Shown in pieces: positions 25,779 through 35,176 of a DNA stretch of 64,000 nt. Within the stretch, counting starts at the first letter, position 1. Each line of letters opens with the position of its first letter. The notes under the pieces are model-generated. The model had not been told where the DNA came from. It made no database searches and saw only the letters and a program-made list of their open reading frames with translations. The stretch comes from SVEL01 sp017381055 (GTDB lineage: Bacteria; Bacillota; Clostridia; Lachnospirales; Lachnospiraceae). The DNA lies in the NCBI GenBank assembly GCA_036307185.1, contig JAXJYC010000064.1, positions 42,412 to 106,411 of the forward strand, in the 5' to 3' direction. The position numbers and the translations under genes were made by a program.

Positions 25779-26969
25779 AATAATTCAACCTATGAAACAT
25801 TACGACAAACTGTTATCGATAATGTAGATATATGCAATGACTTATCCGATGATGAACTTCATCAAATTATAGACAACGCTATTCTTTCGTATAGTAGAAA
25901 TTCTTATCTTTCTCTAAAGGATAAATGTTTTTATCACAAAAAGATTATGAATTCTCTACGCGGTCTTGACATTTTACAGGAGTTAATTGATGACTCCTCC
26001 ATAACAGAAATAATGGTCAACGGCCCAAATGATATCTATATTGAAAAAAATGGCATTATGTCAAAAACAGATTTAATTTTCCAATCACCAGAGAGATTGC
26101 ACAATATTATTCAACAGATTGTCTCCTTTTCTAATAGACGAGTTAATGAAATGTCACCTATAACGGATGCCAGACTAAGAGATGGCTCTCGTGTAAATAT
26201 TGTACTTAATCCCATTGCCATGGATGGTCCTGCTATTACAATTCGAAAATTTCAAAATGCCCCATTGTCTATTGATCGACTCATAAAATTAAAATCAATT
26301 ACAAAAGAGGCCGCTGACTTTCTCGAAAAACTTGTAATATCGGGATATAACATATTTATAAGTGGCGGAACTAGTTCTGGAAAAACAACATTTTTAAATG
26401 TTTTGTCAAACTTTATTCCAAAAGACCAACGTGTAATTACTATCGAGGACTCTGCTGAATTATCTTTAATAGGAGTAAATAACATTGTACGTCTAGAAAT
26501 GCGTCAAGCGAATCTGGAAGGAACAGGTGCTATAACTATAAGAGATTTAATTCACTCTAGCTTGCGTATGAGACCTGATAGATTAGTTATTGGAGAAGTT
26601 CGTGGTGCGGAAGCCCTAGATATGATCCAAGCTATGAACACGGGGCATGATGGCTGTATGTCAACTGGACATGGTAATAGCGCTAACGATATGTTAGATC
26701 GTCTGGCAACCATGTCCCTAACAGCCATGGATATTCCTTTAAATGCTATAAAAAGCCAAATCGCTTCCGCTATAGATATAATCATTCATCTAGGACGAGT
26801 AAACAAAGAAGGACGAAAAGTTTTGGAAATAAGTGAAATAAGTCATTTCGATGGCAATAATATAATTCTAAATCCTCTGTTTACTTTTAAACCCAATATT
26901 GGACTTACTTCAACGAAAAATTGTCTTATCCACAACGATAAGCTATATCAACATAACTTATCAACATAA
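25776..26969 (+). CDS. cpaF: CpaF/TadA family secretion ATPase of the Tad pilus
   Basis: The motor ATPase that drives Flp pilus assembly. Reading from ATT 25776 gives 397 residues, with the helical N-terminal domain usual for CpaF (DLSDDELHQIIDNAILSYS, then NSLRGLDILQELIDD). Walker A is GGTSSGKTT (about 197-205). RMRPDRLVIGEVRGAEALDM is the Walker B/His-box region, and MNTGHDGCMSTGHGNSAND is the typical CpaF motif. Starting at ATG 25947 would delete 57 conserved-looking residues. The tadB gene follows 10 bases downstream. Confidence 0.93.
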   Translation: MNNSTYETLRQTVIDNVDICNDLSDDELHQIIDNAILSYSRNSYLSLKDKCFYHKKIMNSLRGLDILQELIDDSSITEIMVNGPNDIYIEKNGIMSKTDLIFQSPERLHNIIQQIVSFSNRRVNEMSPITDARLRDGSRVNIVLNPIAMDGPAITIRKFQNAPLSIDRLIKLKSITKEAADFLEKLVISGYNIFISGGTSSGKTTFLNVLSNFIPKDQRVITIEDSAELSLIGVNNIVRLEMRQANLEGTGAITIRDLIHSSLRMRPDRLVIGEVRGAEALDMIQAMNTGHDGCMSTGHGNSANDMLDRLATMSLTAMDIPLNAIKSQIASAIDIIIHLGRVNKEGRKVLEISEISHFDGNNIILNPLFTFKPNIGLTSTKNCLIHNDKLYQHNLST

Positions 26970-26979
26970 GGAGCTATTG

Positions 26980-27714
26980 ATGAACTATCATGTGTATAAA
27001 CTAAATTTATTAGAATATCTGCTCTATGGATTTTTCTATCTTTTAGCAGACGCTTTAATATCATATTTATTTTTTATGTCCGTAATAGCATTTATTATTT
27101 TTTTACCAGGTATAGTTTTTTACTATAGATTTTTATCTATTATTCTCAAAAAAAGACGAGACACTTTACTAACCTTTCAATTTAAAGAATTTATCACTAT
27201 TATAAGTTCCCTTTTATCTACAGGATATTCCCTAGATAATGCCATTGTAGAGTCATGTAAAGAATTAAAATCACTCTATCCTAACAGCTTAATCTTAGAT
27301 GAAGCATTAAAAATGTCTCACAAAATAATGCTTCATATCCCCACAGATACACTATTTACAGATTTTGCAAATAGAACTGATATAGAGCACATTAAAACCT
27401 TTAGTGAAATACTTACAATTTCCACAAAAAGTGGCGGTAACCTAATACAAATTATCATGTCAACCACAGCTTCTATAAGTTCTCAAATAGAAATACATCG
27501 TGAAATTGACACCTCATTAGCAGGAAAGAAATATGAGTTATATATTATGGCTATTATGCCTTTAATTATCATTCTTTATATAAGATTTACTCAACCTGGT
27601 TTTTTTAACCCAGTATACAACACTCTACTTGGCTCATTACTTATGTTTATATGTTTAGCATTTTATATGTTAGCTATTTATATTGCATACAAAATCTTAG
27701 CGCGAATTCATTAA
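26980..27714 (+). CDS. tadB: TadB-like type II secretion F-domain membrane protein
   Basis: A 244-residue inner-membrane platform protein of the Tad machine. Two N-terminal membrane helices (about 15-52) are followed by the cytoplasmic GspF domain (FKEFITIISSLLSTGYSLDN, FSEILTISTKSGGNLIQII) and two C-terminal helices. The start is ATG 26980 behind AAGGAG. The open frame extends 27 codons upstream into cpaF, but that part has no ribosome-binding site. Confidence 0.88.
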   Translation: MNYHVYKLNLLEYLLYGFFYLLADALISYLFFMSVIAFIIFLPGIVFYYRFLSIILKKRRDTLLTFQFKEFITIISSLLSTGYSLDNAIVESCKELKSLYPNSLILDEALKMSHKIMLHIPTDTLFTDFANRTDIEHIKTFSEILTISTKSGGNLIQIIMSTTASISSQIEIHREIDTSLAGKKYELYIMAIMPLIIILYIRFTQPGFFNPVYNTLLGSLLMFICLAFYMLAIYIAYKILARIH

Positions 27715-27738
27715 CACATTTTAAAAGGAGATTTACTT

Positions 27739-28557
27739 ATGAATAACCTTTATACATATATTATAATTTTTGCTCTTTTACTTTTAGGTGCAAGCATAGC
27801 TTTGATAACACTTAGAAAAAAATATAGAAATAAAAAAACTGAATTTAAGCCAAAGCTTATCCTTTTTAGCTTACTATCAACTATATTAATTTCTATAATC
27901 GGGATAATATATTATATAAGTGCAAATTTAACAAATGATACTTTAATAAATAGTCTCTCTCGTCCAAGTATCGGAGAAGGAGATAAAACTATTTCTGTTA
28001 ATGTTGATAGCGAAATCTATTCTGGAACCATAGATATTGAAATTCAAGAAAAAGAACTAACCTTTGAAGAAGCCATGGACATATTTTCCAAATATAGACA
28101 AGAGCTTGATAAAAATATACTAGGCGAAAATAGTTCTTTTCTCAATGTCACAGAACCTCTATTTTTTCCATCTTCTATAGGTGAAGAAGAAATATCCATT
28201 TCCTGGTACATTTCAAAACCAAATATAATCGATTATACAGGAAATATCCTTACTGATAATATGGAATCTGAAACTGAAGATTTAGAAATTATAGCCACTT
28301 TAAAACTTAATGAACACACCGCTGAAATATGCTATTTCATAACCGTAAACAAAACACCTTTAACACCCAAAGAAGAACTCTCATCATATATTAATAAATC
28401 TATAAATGATAAAAGCTTATTAAATAAAAGTGAAATTAATTTACCTACAAAAATGAATAATATTAAGTTAAACTTTTATGATAATAAAGATTCCTTTCCC
28501 CCCATATTTTTTTATTATATTAATTCTATTAATTCCTATACTTTATGCAATACTTGA
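27739..28557 (+). CDS. TadC-like protein, N-terminal part (out of frame with the remainder)
   Basis: A 272-residue open frame with membrane helices at about 5-25 and 42-62, then an extracytoplasmic beta-rich domain (about 85-245) including LTFEEAMDIFSKYRQELDKN, ENSSFLNVTEPLFFP and ISISWYISKPNIIDYTG. In Lachnospiraceae Tad loci this domain is normally the front of one long TadC-like protein (family knowledge). Here the frame runs into a C6 run and a T7 run at 28498-28513, after which its last 18 residues are unrelated to the family. The F domain continues in the +1 frame. The N-terminal part may be made alone or joined by slippage. Confidence 0.7.
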   Translation: MNNLYTYIIIFALLLLGASIALITLRKKYRNKKTEFKPKLILFSLLSTILISIIGIIYYISANLTNDTLINSLSRPSIGEGDKTISVNVDSEIYSGTIDIEIQEKELTFEEAMDIFSKYRQELDKNILGENSSFLNVTEPLFFPSSIGEEEISISWYISKPNIIDYTGNILTDNMESETEDLEIIATLKLNEHTAEICYFITVNKTPLTPKEELSSYINKSINDKSLLNKSEINLPTKMNNIKLNFYDNKDSFPPIFFYYINSINSYTLCNT

Positions 28558-29062
28558 ACATAAAAACATGCGCAAATTAACCCAGGAAAAAAATCTATCA
28601 CTATTAGCTGATTATCCTGAATTCGTAGCAAAGCTTTCCTTACTTATATTAACAGGCTTAAGCATTTTTAATGCTTTAAACAAAATAGTCGAAGATTATC
28701 ACCAATCCCTTTCAAAACATAAACTTAAACGTCCTCTTTATGAAGAACTAAATATAACTTGTCATAAAATAAGAAATGGCATGTATGAAGCCTATGCCTA
28801 TGAGGAATTTGGTAGAAGAACAGGCATTAGTTGCTATATAAAATTTTCATCACTTTTAATAAGTGGTTTAAATCGAGGCAACAAGGATTTTAATCGTCAC
28901 TTATCAGATGAAGTTACAAGCTCATTACTAGAACATAAGGCATTTATTTTACAACAAGGAAGTAAGGCTTCCACCAAACTAATTTTACCTATGATGATAA
29001 TTTTTACTGTTATCTTGGTCATTGTTATTATTCCTGCTTTTTTCTCTATGAGCATACAATAA
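28478..29062 (+). CDS. tadC: TadC-like protein, C-terminal type II secretion F domain (+1 frame)
   Basis: A second frame overlapping the previous one by 80 bases. It supplies the missing membrane helix (FFIILILLIPILYAI), the GspF-type domain (LLADYPEFVAKLSLLILTGL, CHKIRNGMYEAYAYEEFGRR, CYIKFSSLLISGLNRG) and the final helix. A nominal ATG at 28478 exists but has no ribosome-binding site, so an independent start is unlikely. Joining the two frames by a one-base shift at C6 or T7 gives about 440 residues, a normal length for this family. Confidence 0.8.
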   Translation: MIIKIPFPPYFFIILILLIPILYAILEHKNMRKLTQEKNLSLLADYPEFVAKLSLLILTGLSIFNALNKIVEDYHQSLSKHKLKRPLYEELNITCHKIRNGMYEAYAYEEFGRRTGISCYIKFSSLLISGLNRGNKDFNRHLSDEVTSSLLEHKAFILQQGSKASTKLILPMMIIFTVILVIVIIPAFFSMSIQ

Positions 29063-29080
29063 AAAGAAAGAAGGTACAAA

Positions 29081-29287
29081 ATGATAAATAAATTTTTTAA
29101 TAAAATAAAATCGCGTTTTTCTAAAGCAATAAATAAATTGGCAAATGATTCCCGCGGAATTGGTACTATTGAAATGGTATTACTAATTGTAGTTATCCTC
29201 GGTATCCTTGTCTTATTTAGAGATTATATCCAAAGTCTTATTGCTAATATTTTTTCTAAAATTGATAATCAGATTAACAACTTTTAA
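29081..29287 (+). CDS. flp: Flp-family pilin
   Basis: A 68-residue prepilin. The short basic leader ends at Gly26 and is followed by IGTIE, which places Glu31 at +5 as in Flp prepilins. The hydrophobic helix (EMVLLIVVILGILVLF) runs from 31 to 46. It would be processed by the prepilin peptidase encoded 2.5 kb downstream and assembled by CpaF/TadB/TadC. AAAGAAGG stands upstream of ATG 29081. Confidence 0.88.
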   Translation: MINKFFNKIKSRFSKAINKLANDSRGIGTIEMVLLIVVILGILVLFRDYIQSLIANIFSKIDNQINNF

Positions 29288-29310
29288 CAACTACAAATAT
29301 TAAAATATAT

Positions 29311-30804
29311 ATGACTATGAAGAAGACAAATAAAAAATCAAATGGCTCTATAACCATATTTTTATCTCTTTCCTTATCTATAATTGCAAGCTTATTATTC
29401 TATACTTTAGAATCTTGTCATTTGGACGCATTAATTGCACGAAGCGAAGGAATAACCTATCTAAGTCTTGATTCATTATTCGGTCAATACTGTTTGCCTT
29501 TATTTGAAGACTACGGATTATTCTGTCTAAATGAACAAGGACTGGATTTAGAAAATGAGATAAAAAAATATGCTGATTATAACAGCCGAACCCCTTCATC
29601 TATACTAAAAAACAATTCTAGTTTTCTTAATTTAACTGTTGATAACGTAGATATTACTTCTATTAAATATTTAACCGATGATGATGGGGATCCCTTTGTT
29701 TCACAAATTTGTGATTATGTTAAATATATGGAATTGGCTACCTATGCTCAAACCCTTTGTGATAATAGTAAAATCTCTACGCCCGAGGTATTTACTACCA
29801 CTGAAGCTGGTTCTCTAAATATGGACTTCAATTCTATAGATTTAGAAAAAGCAAACTCCATGAAGGCATATGATAAAAATTCTGATTCTGTCAACGACAC
29901 CATAGTCTCTGACATCGTTGTATCTGAAGATTTTAAAGATAACGCTTCCACTTGCATTGGACACATAATAAAAAACGGTTTGCTATCTTTCTTGGTAGAT
30001 AATCCTAAGGATGTTTCTACACAAACAATAAAGAAGGATATCCTTCCATCCGTAACATGTCAATTGACAGAAGATGGCGTTGCTGAAAGCTATGGCTACT
30101 ATAAAGATTTATCTGAAACAACAATTGAAAAAGCATACTTTTGCGAATACATATATAACACATTTGGATGCTACACCTCTCCAGCAGAAGATACCTATTT
30201 AAAATATCCCATAGAATATATAATAAATGGATCTGATAGCGATGACACCAATTTAATTAATTGTTGCTCTCATATTATTAACTTACGGCTGGGTTGTAAT
30301 CTAGTCTATTTATTTCTAGATGAAGAAAAATATGCTGACGCAAAAAAGGCAGCAGAACTCGTAAATGTACTTCCAATTCCCGGTGCTAGATATATAGCAA
30401 GAATCACTATTCTTACTGTATGGGCTGCTGCCGAGGCACTTCTTGACACTCGCGATTTACTATCTGGCAAAAATGTTCCTCTATTCAAATCAGATGAAAA
30501 CTGGACTCTTGAATTAACCGATCTTACTACTTTTTCAAAAAACACTGTTTCCAAAAACAAAGGCGAAGATGGGTTGTCCTATAAAAGGTACTTAGAGCTT
30601 TTACTAGCAACACAAAATAACATCTCACTTTATTATAGAACTATGGATCTTATACAAATGGCTATTTGCTACCAATACAATGAAGATTTTCGTCTATCAA
30701 AATGTGTCTATTCCTTAGATGTAACCATTCAATATTCATTACCTTATTTGCTTTTGTCAAAAAAAACAAAATATAAAAGCAAAGGACATCAACGCTACAA
30801 ATAA
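29311..30804 (+). CDS. DUF5702-like protein of the Tad locus
   Basis: A 497-residue protein with an N-terminal hydrophobic segment (SITIFLSLSLSIIASLLFY, about 13-31) after a basic leader, then a large extracytoplasmic domain beginning LARSEG/YLSLDSLFGQYCLPLF. The opening GSITIF resembles a TadE/TadG-type pseudopilin signal, although Phe stands where Glu is usual. I recognise it as the DUF5702 type that accompanies Firmicutes Tad loci. No clear ribosome-binding site is seen before ATG 29311 or 29317, so translation may depend on the upstream flp gene. The role is probably structural, as a minor pilin or TadG analogue. Confidence 0.7.
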   Translation: MTMKKTNKKSNGSITIFLSLSLSIIASLLFYTLESCHLDALIARSEGITYLSLDSLFGQYCLPLFEDYGLFCLNEQGLDLENEIKKYADYNSRTPSSILKNNSSFLNLTVDNVDITSIKYLTDDDGDPFVSQICDYVKYMELATYAQTLCDNSKISTPEVFTTTEAGSLNMDFNSIDLEKANSMKAYDKNSDSVNDTIVSDIVVSEDFKDNASTCIGHIIKNGLLSFLVDNPKDVSTQTIKKDILPSVTCQLTEDGVAESYGYYKDLSETTIEKAYFCEYIYNTFGCYTSPAEDTYLKYPIEYIINGSDSDDTNLINCCSHIINLRLGCNLVYLFLDEEKYADAKKAAELVNVLPIPGARYIARITILTVWAAAEALLDTRDLLSGKNVPLFKSDENWTLELTDLTTFSKNTVSKNKGEDGLSYKRYLELLLATQNNISLYYRTMDLIQMAICYQYNEDFRLSKCVYSLDVTIQYSLPYLLLSKKTKYKSKGHQRYK

Positions 30805-30818
30805 GGAGGTATATAAGC

Positions 30819-31829
30819 ATGACCTTTCTGCATAATCATTTCATTAACATTGCGACCACTAAACTCAAAAAAATAATACATTTTGGTTCTCTCCACACCA
30901 TAGGTCGCAATTTTCTAGCAGTTGAATTTTATTCAGAACCTATCATTAATTCAATCAATTATTCAGAAAGGCCATACTTATGTACCTCCTCAACTAAAAA
31001 GCAACACTTTAAAGGAAGCATCACTATTGAAGCATCTATTTCTTTTCCTATATTTATGATTGCTTCATATGCTCTTATCTCTATAATAAGCGTCTTATAT
31101 CTTCAGCTAAGTATGCAAATTGCCTTAGAAGAAACCATTCGATCAACTAGTAAATCCGCATATATTTCTTCTCTATTTTTGAATACAGACGAAGATGAGC
31201 AAGAAAAAATCTGTCAGGAAGAGCCCTCAATATCAGAGAATTTAACAATATCATTTATATCAAGCGAATTATTTAAAAACAATTTTATAAACAATAATAA
31301 TTCCTTGATTAACAGTCCCTTTATAAAAAACGGACAAAATGGTATTAGCTTTCTTTCTTCTTCAATTGACCTTGACGCAGGAATTGCAGATATAGTCGTA
31401 AACTACCAAGTAAAGCTACCGTTTATCCCCGAAAGCTTCTATCACATTGATTTAAGTAATCGCTGTTTTATACATTTATATACAGGTAAAGATTTATCAA
31501 AAAAACAGTCGCCCTCCGATAGTTATGTCTATTACACTTCTCATGGTAGCGTTTTTCATTTTAACAGATACTGCCAGTATTTATTAGATTACACGGAGGC
31601 TATCGATTACCACAATGTTGATCCACTAATACCTAGTTGTAAGGAATGTGTCAATCAGACAAAAGATGACTTAAATAAAAACAATCCTATTGTGTATATT
31701 ACAGAAAGTAAACGTTGTTATCATCTGTCTTTAAATTGTCCTGGTTTTACCGGAAATATATTTAGAACACATTACAGTTCACTGAATGAGAGTAATAAAA
31801 TATGCGAAAAATGTTTGGAGGGAAAGTAA
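30819..31829 (+). CDS. TadE-like pseudopilin with duplicated Cys/His C-terminal motif
   Basis: A 336-residue protein with a long leader (65 residues) and then GSITIEASISFPIFMIA, a TadE-type prepilin signal with Gly66 and Glu71 at +5. The C-terminal third (about 230-336) has two similar units. The first is VYYTSHGSVFHFNRYCQYL with SCKECV; the second is VYITESKRCYHLSLNCPGF with ICEKCL. Each has the pattern H-x3/4-C ... C-x2-C and could bind a metal ion or form disulfides. AGGAGGT precedes ATG 30819. The tail design is unusual for TadE; its function is unknown to me. Confidence 0.75.
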   Translation: MTFLHNHFINIATTKLKKIIHFGSLHTIGRNFLAVEFYSEPIINSINYSERPYLCTSSTKKQHFKGSITIEASISFPIFMIASYALISIISVLYLQLSMQIALEETIRSTSKSAYISSLFLNTDEDEQEKICQEEPSISENLTISFISSELFKNNFINNNNSLINSPFIKNGQNGISFLSSSIDLDAGIADIVVNYQVKLPFIPESFYHIDLSNRCFIHLYTGKDLSKKQSPSDSYVYYTSHGSVFHFNRYCQYLLDYTEAIDYHNVDPLIPSCKECVNQTKDDLNKNNPIVYITESKRCYHLSLNCPGFTGNIFRTHYSSLNESNKICEKCLEGK

Positions 31830-31830
31830 A

Positions 31831-32262
31831 ATGTCAATACCAATAGCAATAGTATTAGTGTATCTTTGCTTTTGCATCTACACAGACATCAAGAATAAAA
31901 CTATACCCTACTATCCCTCATTAATTATACTTGGAATAATTTTACTATTGTGCTTATTTAATAAATACATAAATAACAATCTTAGTTTTAACTTTATTTT
32001 TTCATTAATACCAGGTCTAATATTATTAAGCTTATCTTATTTAACTAACGAAAGTATTGGTTATGGCGACAGCATATTATTATCAACATGCTGCATAACC
32101 ACAAGTCCTTTTAACAGTTTAATTATCATTTGTTTTTCACTTTTTTACTCAGCAATTTATTCTATTATATTATTAATAAAAGGGAATTGCCGTAAAGACA
32201 CAATAGCTTTTGTTCCATTCATTTTTTTAGGATATCTAACCTTTTTACTGTTAAAATTATAG
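31831..32262 (+). CDS. tadV: Prepilin peptidase (A24 family, TadV/CpaA-like)
   Basis: A 143-residue membrane aspartic protease. The two catalytic Asp residues are Asp19 (YTDIKNKTIP) and Asp80 (GYGD). Six hydrophobic segments fill the rest. It lacks the N-terminal methylase domain, as usual for Tad peptidases. It should cleave the Flp pilin and the TadE-like proteins at the membrane. The start is ATG 31831 (MSIPIAIV) behind GGAGGG; the frame is open 15 codons further back, inside the previous gene. Confidence 0.9.
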   Translation: MSIPIAIVLVYLCFCIYTDIKNKTIPYYPSLIILGIILLLCLFNKYINNNLSFNFIFSLIPGLILLSLSYLTNESIGYGDSILLSTCCITTSPFNSLIIICFSLFYSAIYSIILLIKGNCRKDTIAFVPFIFLGYLTFLLLKL

Positions 32263-32276
32263 AAAGAGGAATCGTT

Positions 32277-32723
32277 ATGAAACCATATAAAAGACTGCCT
32301 TGCAACAACTTTATAAAGAAAACTATGAAGGCATCTTTAACCATTGAAGCATCATTTATATACCCTATAATTATTGTTTTTATTATGTTGACAATTATTT
32401 ATAGTTTCTATTGTCATGATAAAGTTGCTGTCAAAGCCAATGCTTATACCAGTTTAGTAAAAAACTATTTTAATGAGGAAACCACCTACGACAAATCAAA
32501 TCTTGAAACCTCTTTTGCTTCCTTTTGTCTTTTAAAAGAAAATTATACCTGTTCATATAATGAATACACAAAAGAACTTAGCCTAAAGGATAATTATGGA
32601 ATAATCTTCAATGTAGGTTTTTCATCCTTTGAAAGATGCGATTTTATTCGTCAATATTACTGCATTATTAAACAGGTAATATCACAAAATGATAAAAGTG
32701 AAGAAAAAGATGAAAGGAATTAA
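32277..32723 (+). CDS. Second TadE-like pseudopilin
   Basis: A 148-residue protein with a basic leader and the prepilin-type segment KASLTIEASFIYPIIIVFIM. Glu24 is at +5, but the residue at the expected cleavage site is Ala19 instead of Gly, so processing may differ. A short soluble domain follows and ends in a charged tail (KSEEKDERN). It lies between the prepilin peptidase and FHA genes and is probably a minor component of the pilus. Confidence 0.8.
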   Translation: MKPYKRLPCNNFIKKTMKASLTIEASFIYPIIIVFIMLTIIYSFYCHDKVAVKANAYTSLVKNYFNEETTYDKSNLETSFASFCLLKENYTCSYNEYTKELSLKDNYGIIFNVGFSSFERCDFIRQYYCIIKQVISQNDKSEEKDERN

Positions 32724-32726
32724 CAT

Positions 32727-34055
32727 ATGAATACACAAATTAATATTAGTTTCAGAAAAACTATGGGACGTAATTTAATGTGTCTAGAACCATTAGAAAA
32801 TAGCGAAAACATATTTATTGAAGATTTTAGAACAAAAATGATCTTAAATAATTCTATTAAAGGAATTCTCAAAACACATATTCAATATACAAATAGCAAG
32901 CCTTCTTTTTGTTATGACATTAGCGGACTACAAAGTTTATCAATAATACTAGAAAGCAAACCCCTAGACTATAATCTACTCAGTCATCTAATCTATAACA
33001 TATATGATACACTTTTATCTTGCGAAAAATATATGCTCGATGTAGATAAACTTCAATTAGTACCAGAACAACTTTTTTTAAATTCAGATTACTCAAATAT
33101 CAGCCTGTGCTATCTGCCTTTAAAAAACGAAGATTTTACAACTTCTATGAAAAGTCTTTTTGAATATTTATTAAAACATATTGATCACAAAGATGAAAAA
33201 TGTGTTTACGTAACATATTCTATTCATAACCACTGTTTAAAAGATATTTTAACTCCTAACATTTTGTTATCATTTTTATCCTCCGACACCATAGAACAAA
33301 CTAATAAAATTTCTATGGAATCAACAATCACAAACCCTAAAATTAATCACATTTCTACTACTAATAGTGATGATTATGCAACTTTTACTCGCCCCTTAAT
33401 TGCTTCTCAACCAGACAATTATTTATCCAATGAACCTATAAACCTTTCTAATACCCGCAAACTCCCTCCAGAAACAATTGGCAAAATCTGTTTTCTTGCC
33501 ACCTGCTTAATCGTAGGCCTTGTGGTTACTAGTTGTTTTTATCTTTATGATTTTATTGATTTAACAATATTTATTATTCTATTGATTATTCTTTTTGTCA
33601 CTTGCGCCATAACCGGCTATAATATATTTATAAAGATAGAAGGTCCCATCAATGCATTGCTATCTAAAGATAATACCAAACTAGATATTCCAAGTTTTTA
33701 TCTTGAAGATACTGGCGACACAGTTCTTCTATCATCCGTTGAAAATAACGATTCGCATATGCTTATTTATACAGGTTCAGATATGAATTCTCAAGTTAAT
33801 CTAACTCACTATCCATTCACAATAGGGAAAAGCAACGATTGTGATCTTGTCCTTTCAAACCCTATTATAAGCCGATTACATAGTCGTATAAGCTGCAACC
33901 TAAATGATAAAAATATAACCTCTTACTTTCTAGAGGATTTAAATTCTACCAATGGCACTTATATCAATGGTACACTTATATCTCCTTACAAGAAATACAA
34001 TTTAAGTTCCGGGGATAATGTTACCTTCGGACATTTGACTTATATATTTAGGTAG
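32727..34055 (+). CDS. Membrane protein with DUF6382-like N-terminus and C-terminal FHA domain
   Basis: A 442-residue protein. The N-terminal domain (about 1-190) resembles the DUF6382 domain found with FHA in Lachnospiraceae. Two membrane helices follow at about 252-275 and 280-300, and then an FHA domain (about 355-442) with IGKSNDCDLVL, SRLHSRI and LNSTNGTYING. FHA domains bind phosphothreonine peptides, so it may report a Ser/Thr kinase signal to the pilus apparatus. The usual Arg of the first FHA motif is Lys here. It closes the Tad operon; no Ser/Thr kinase gene is in this window. Confidence 0.85.
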   Translation: MNTQINISFRKTMGRNLMCLEPLENSENIFIEDFRTKMILNNSIKGILKTHIQYTNSKPSFCYDISGLQSLSIILESKPLDYNLLSHLIYNIYDTLLSCEKYMLDVDKLQLVPEQLFLNSDYSNISLCYLPLKNEDFTTSMKSLFEYLLKHIDHKDEKCVYVTYSIHNHCLKDILTPNILLSFLSSDTIEQTNKISMESTITNPKINHISTTNSDDYATFTRPLIASQPDNYLSNEPINLSNTRKLPPETIGKICFLATCLIVGLVVTSCFYLYDFIDLTIFIILLIILFVTCAITGYNIFIKIEGPINALLSKDNTKLDIPSFYLEDTGDTVLLSSVENNDSHMLIYTGSDMNSQVNLTHYPFTIGKSNDCDLVLSNPIISRLHSRISCNLNDKNITSYFLEDLNSTNGTYINGTLISPYKKYNLSSGDNVTFGHLTYIFR

Positions 34056-34096
34056 GGTATATTATACTGTATAGATTTACAGATATAAGGAGCCCT

Positions 34097-35125
34097 ATGA
34101 AGATTAAGGATTTAGTTAACGCATTAAGCGAATATGATTATAAAATTGCAAAAATACAAGGTGGAGATTACACCTTTCTTTGTAAAACAAATGAAGAAGA
34201 AGTATCAACTATCGTTATCATAGATGATATTATGTACCCTAAGCTTGCTGATCCTGAGCAGTGTGCTACTATTAACAAAGCTTTTGAGAATACTTTTCTT
34301 CTTCGTGGTTATAGAAGAGTTAATACATTATTCTTAATTCTTACAGATAAACCATATGGTTTTAAAAATTTCTCTGATGGCAGCTTTCTTTTCTGGGTAG
34401 CTGATTTATATTCAGAACGTCTTATAAGCTTTATGGATAATGACACTACTTTTGACAATGTAAGAAGTTCTATTGAAGAAGCTCTTTCTAAACCAGTTAA
34501 GAAAAAGTTTACAATAAAAAATAGAAAGGTTCGTATCTTTTTATCAAAACCTTTTATAACTATAGCTTTACTAATTATTAATACATTAATTTTCCTATAT
34601 ATGGATAACATTATTGATTATTATAAGAAGACTACTCTTTTAATAAAATATTCCAATATTTCAACGGTAACTTTAAAAGAAAGTGAATTTTATAGACTAC
34701 TTACTAGCACCTTTTTACATGCAGATATTTCTCATTTAGTAGGAAATATGCTTTCACTTTTTGTTATAGGTTATCAGTTAGAACCTATTCTTGGACATAT
34801 TAAATATACAGCATTATATTTGCTAAGCGGCATAGGAGCTAGCGTTTGTTCAGTTCTATATTATACAAATATTAGCGTACCTTCTATGGCCGTTGGTGCA
34901 TCAGGTGCAATTTTTGGATTATTCGGTGGCTATATCACTCTAGCACTACTAGGCAGAATGGACAGACGTGAAATCTCATATCCAAGATTAATTCTTGCCG
35001 TTGTCTTTATGCTTTATAGCGGAATGCAAGGTGAAAGCATTGATAATGCTGCTCATTTAGGCGGAGTAATAATTGGAAGTATTATTACTTATATATATTG
35101 CATCTGTCAAAAAAATAAAATATAA
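34097..35125 (+). CDS. Rhomboid family intramembrane serine protease
   Basis: A 342-residue protein that cleaves membrane helices. The catalytic dyad is Ser269 (AVGASGAIFGL) and His320 (NAAHLGG). HADISHLVGNM (208-218) is the conserved helix-2 motif. The 150-residue N-terminal cytoplasmic part resembles the extension of B. subtilis GluP-type rhomboids. It starts at ATG 34097 behind AAGGAG. It may be co-transcribed with the Tad operon (41 bases after the FHA gene), but no functional link is proven. Confidence 0.92.
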   Translation: MKIKDLVNALSEYDYKIAKIQGGDYTFLCKTNEEEVSTIVIIDDIMYPKLADPEQCATINKAFENTFLLRGYRRVNTLFLILTDKPYGFKNFSDGSFLFWVADLYSERLISFMDNDTTFDNVRSSIEEALSKPVKKKFTIKNRKVRIFLSKPFITIALLIINTLIFLYMDNIIDYYKKTTLLIKYSNISTVTLKESEFYRLLTSTFLHADISHLVGNMLSLFVIGYQLEPILGHIKYTALYLLSGIGASVCSVLYYTNISVPSMAVGASGAIFGLFGGYITLALLGRMDRREISYPRLILAVVFMLYSGMQGESIDNAAHLGGVIIGSIITYIYCICQKNKI

Positions 35126-35176
35126 TTATAATAGTTTGATATAAATGTTATTTATCTATATACAAGGAGAACAACT

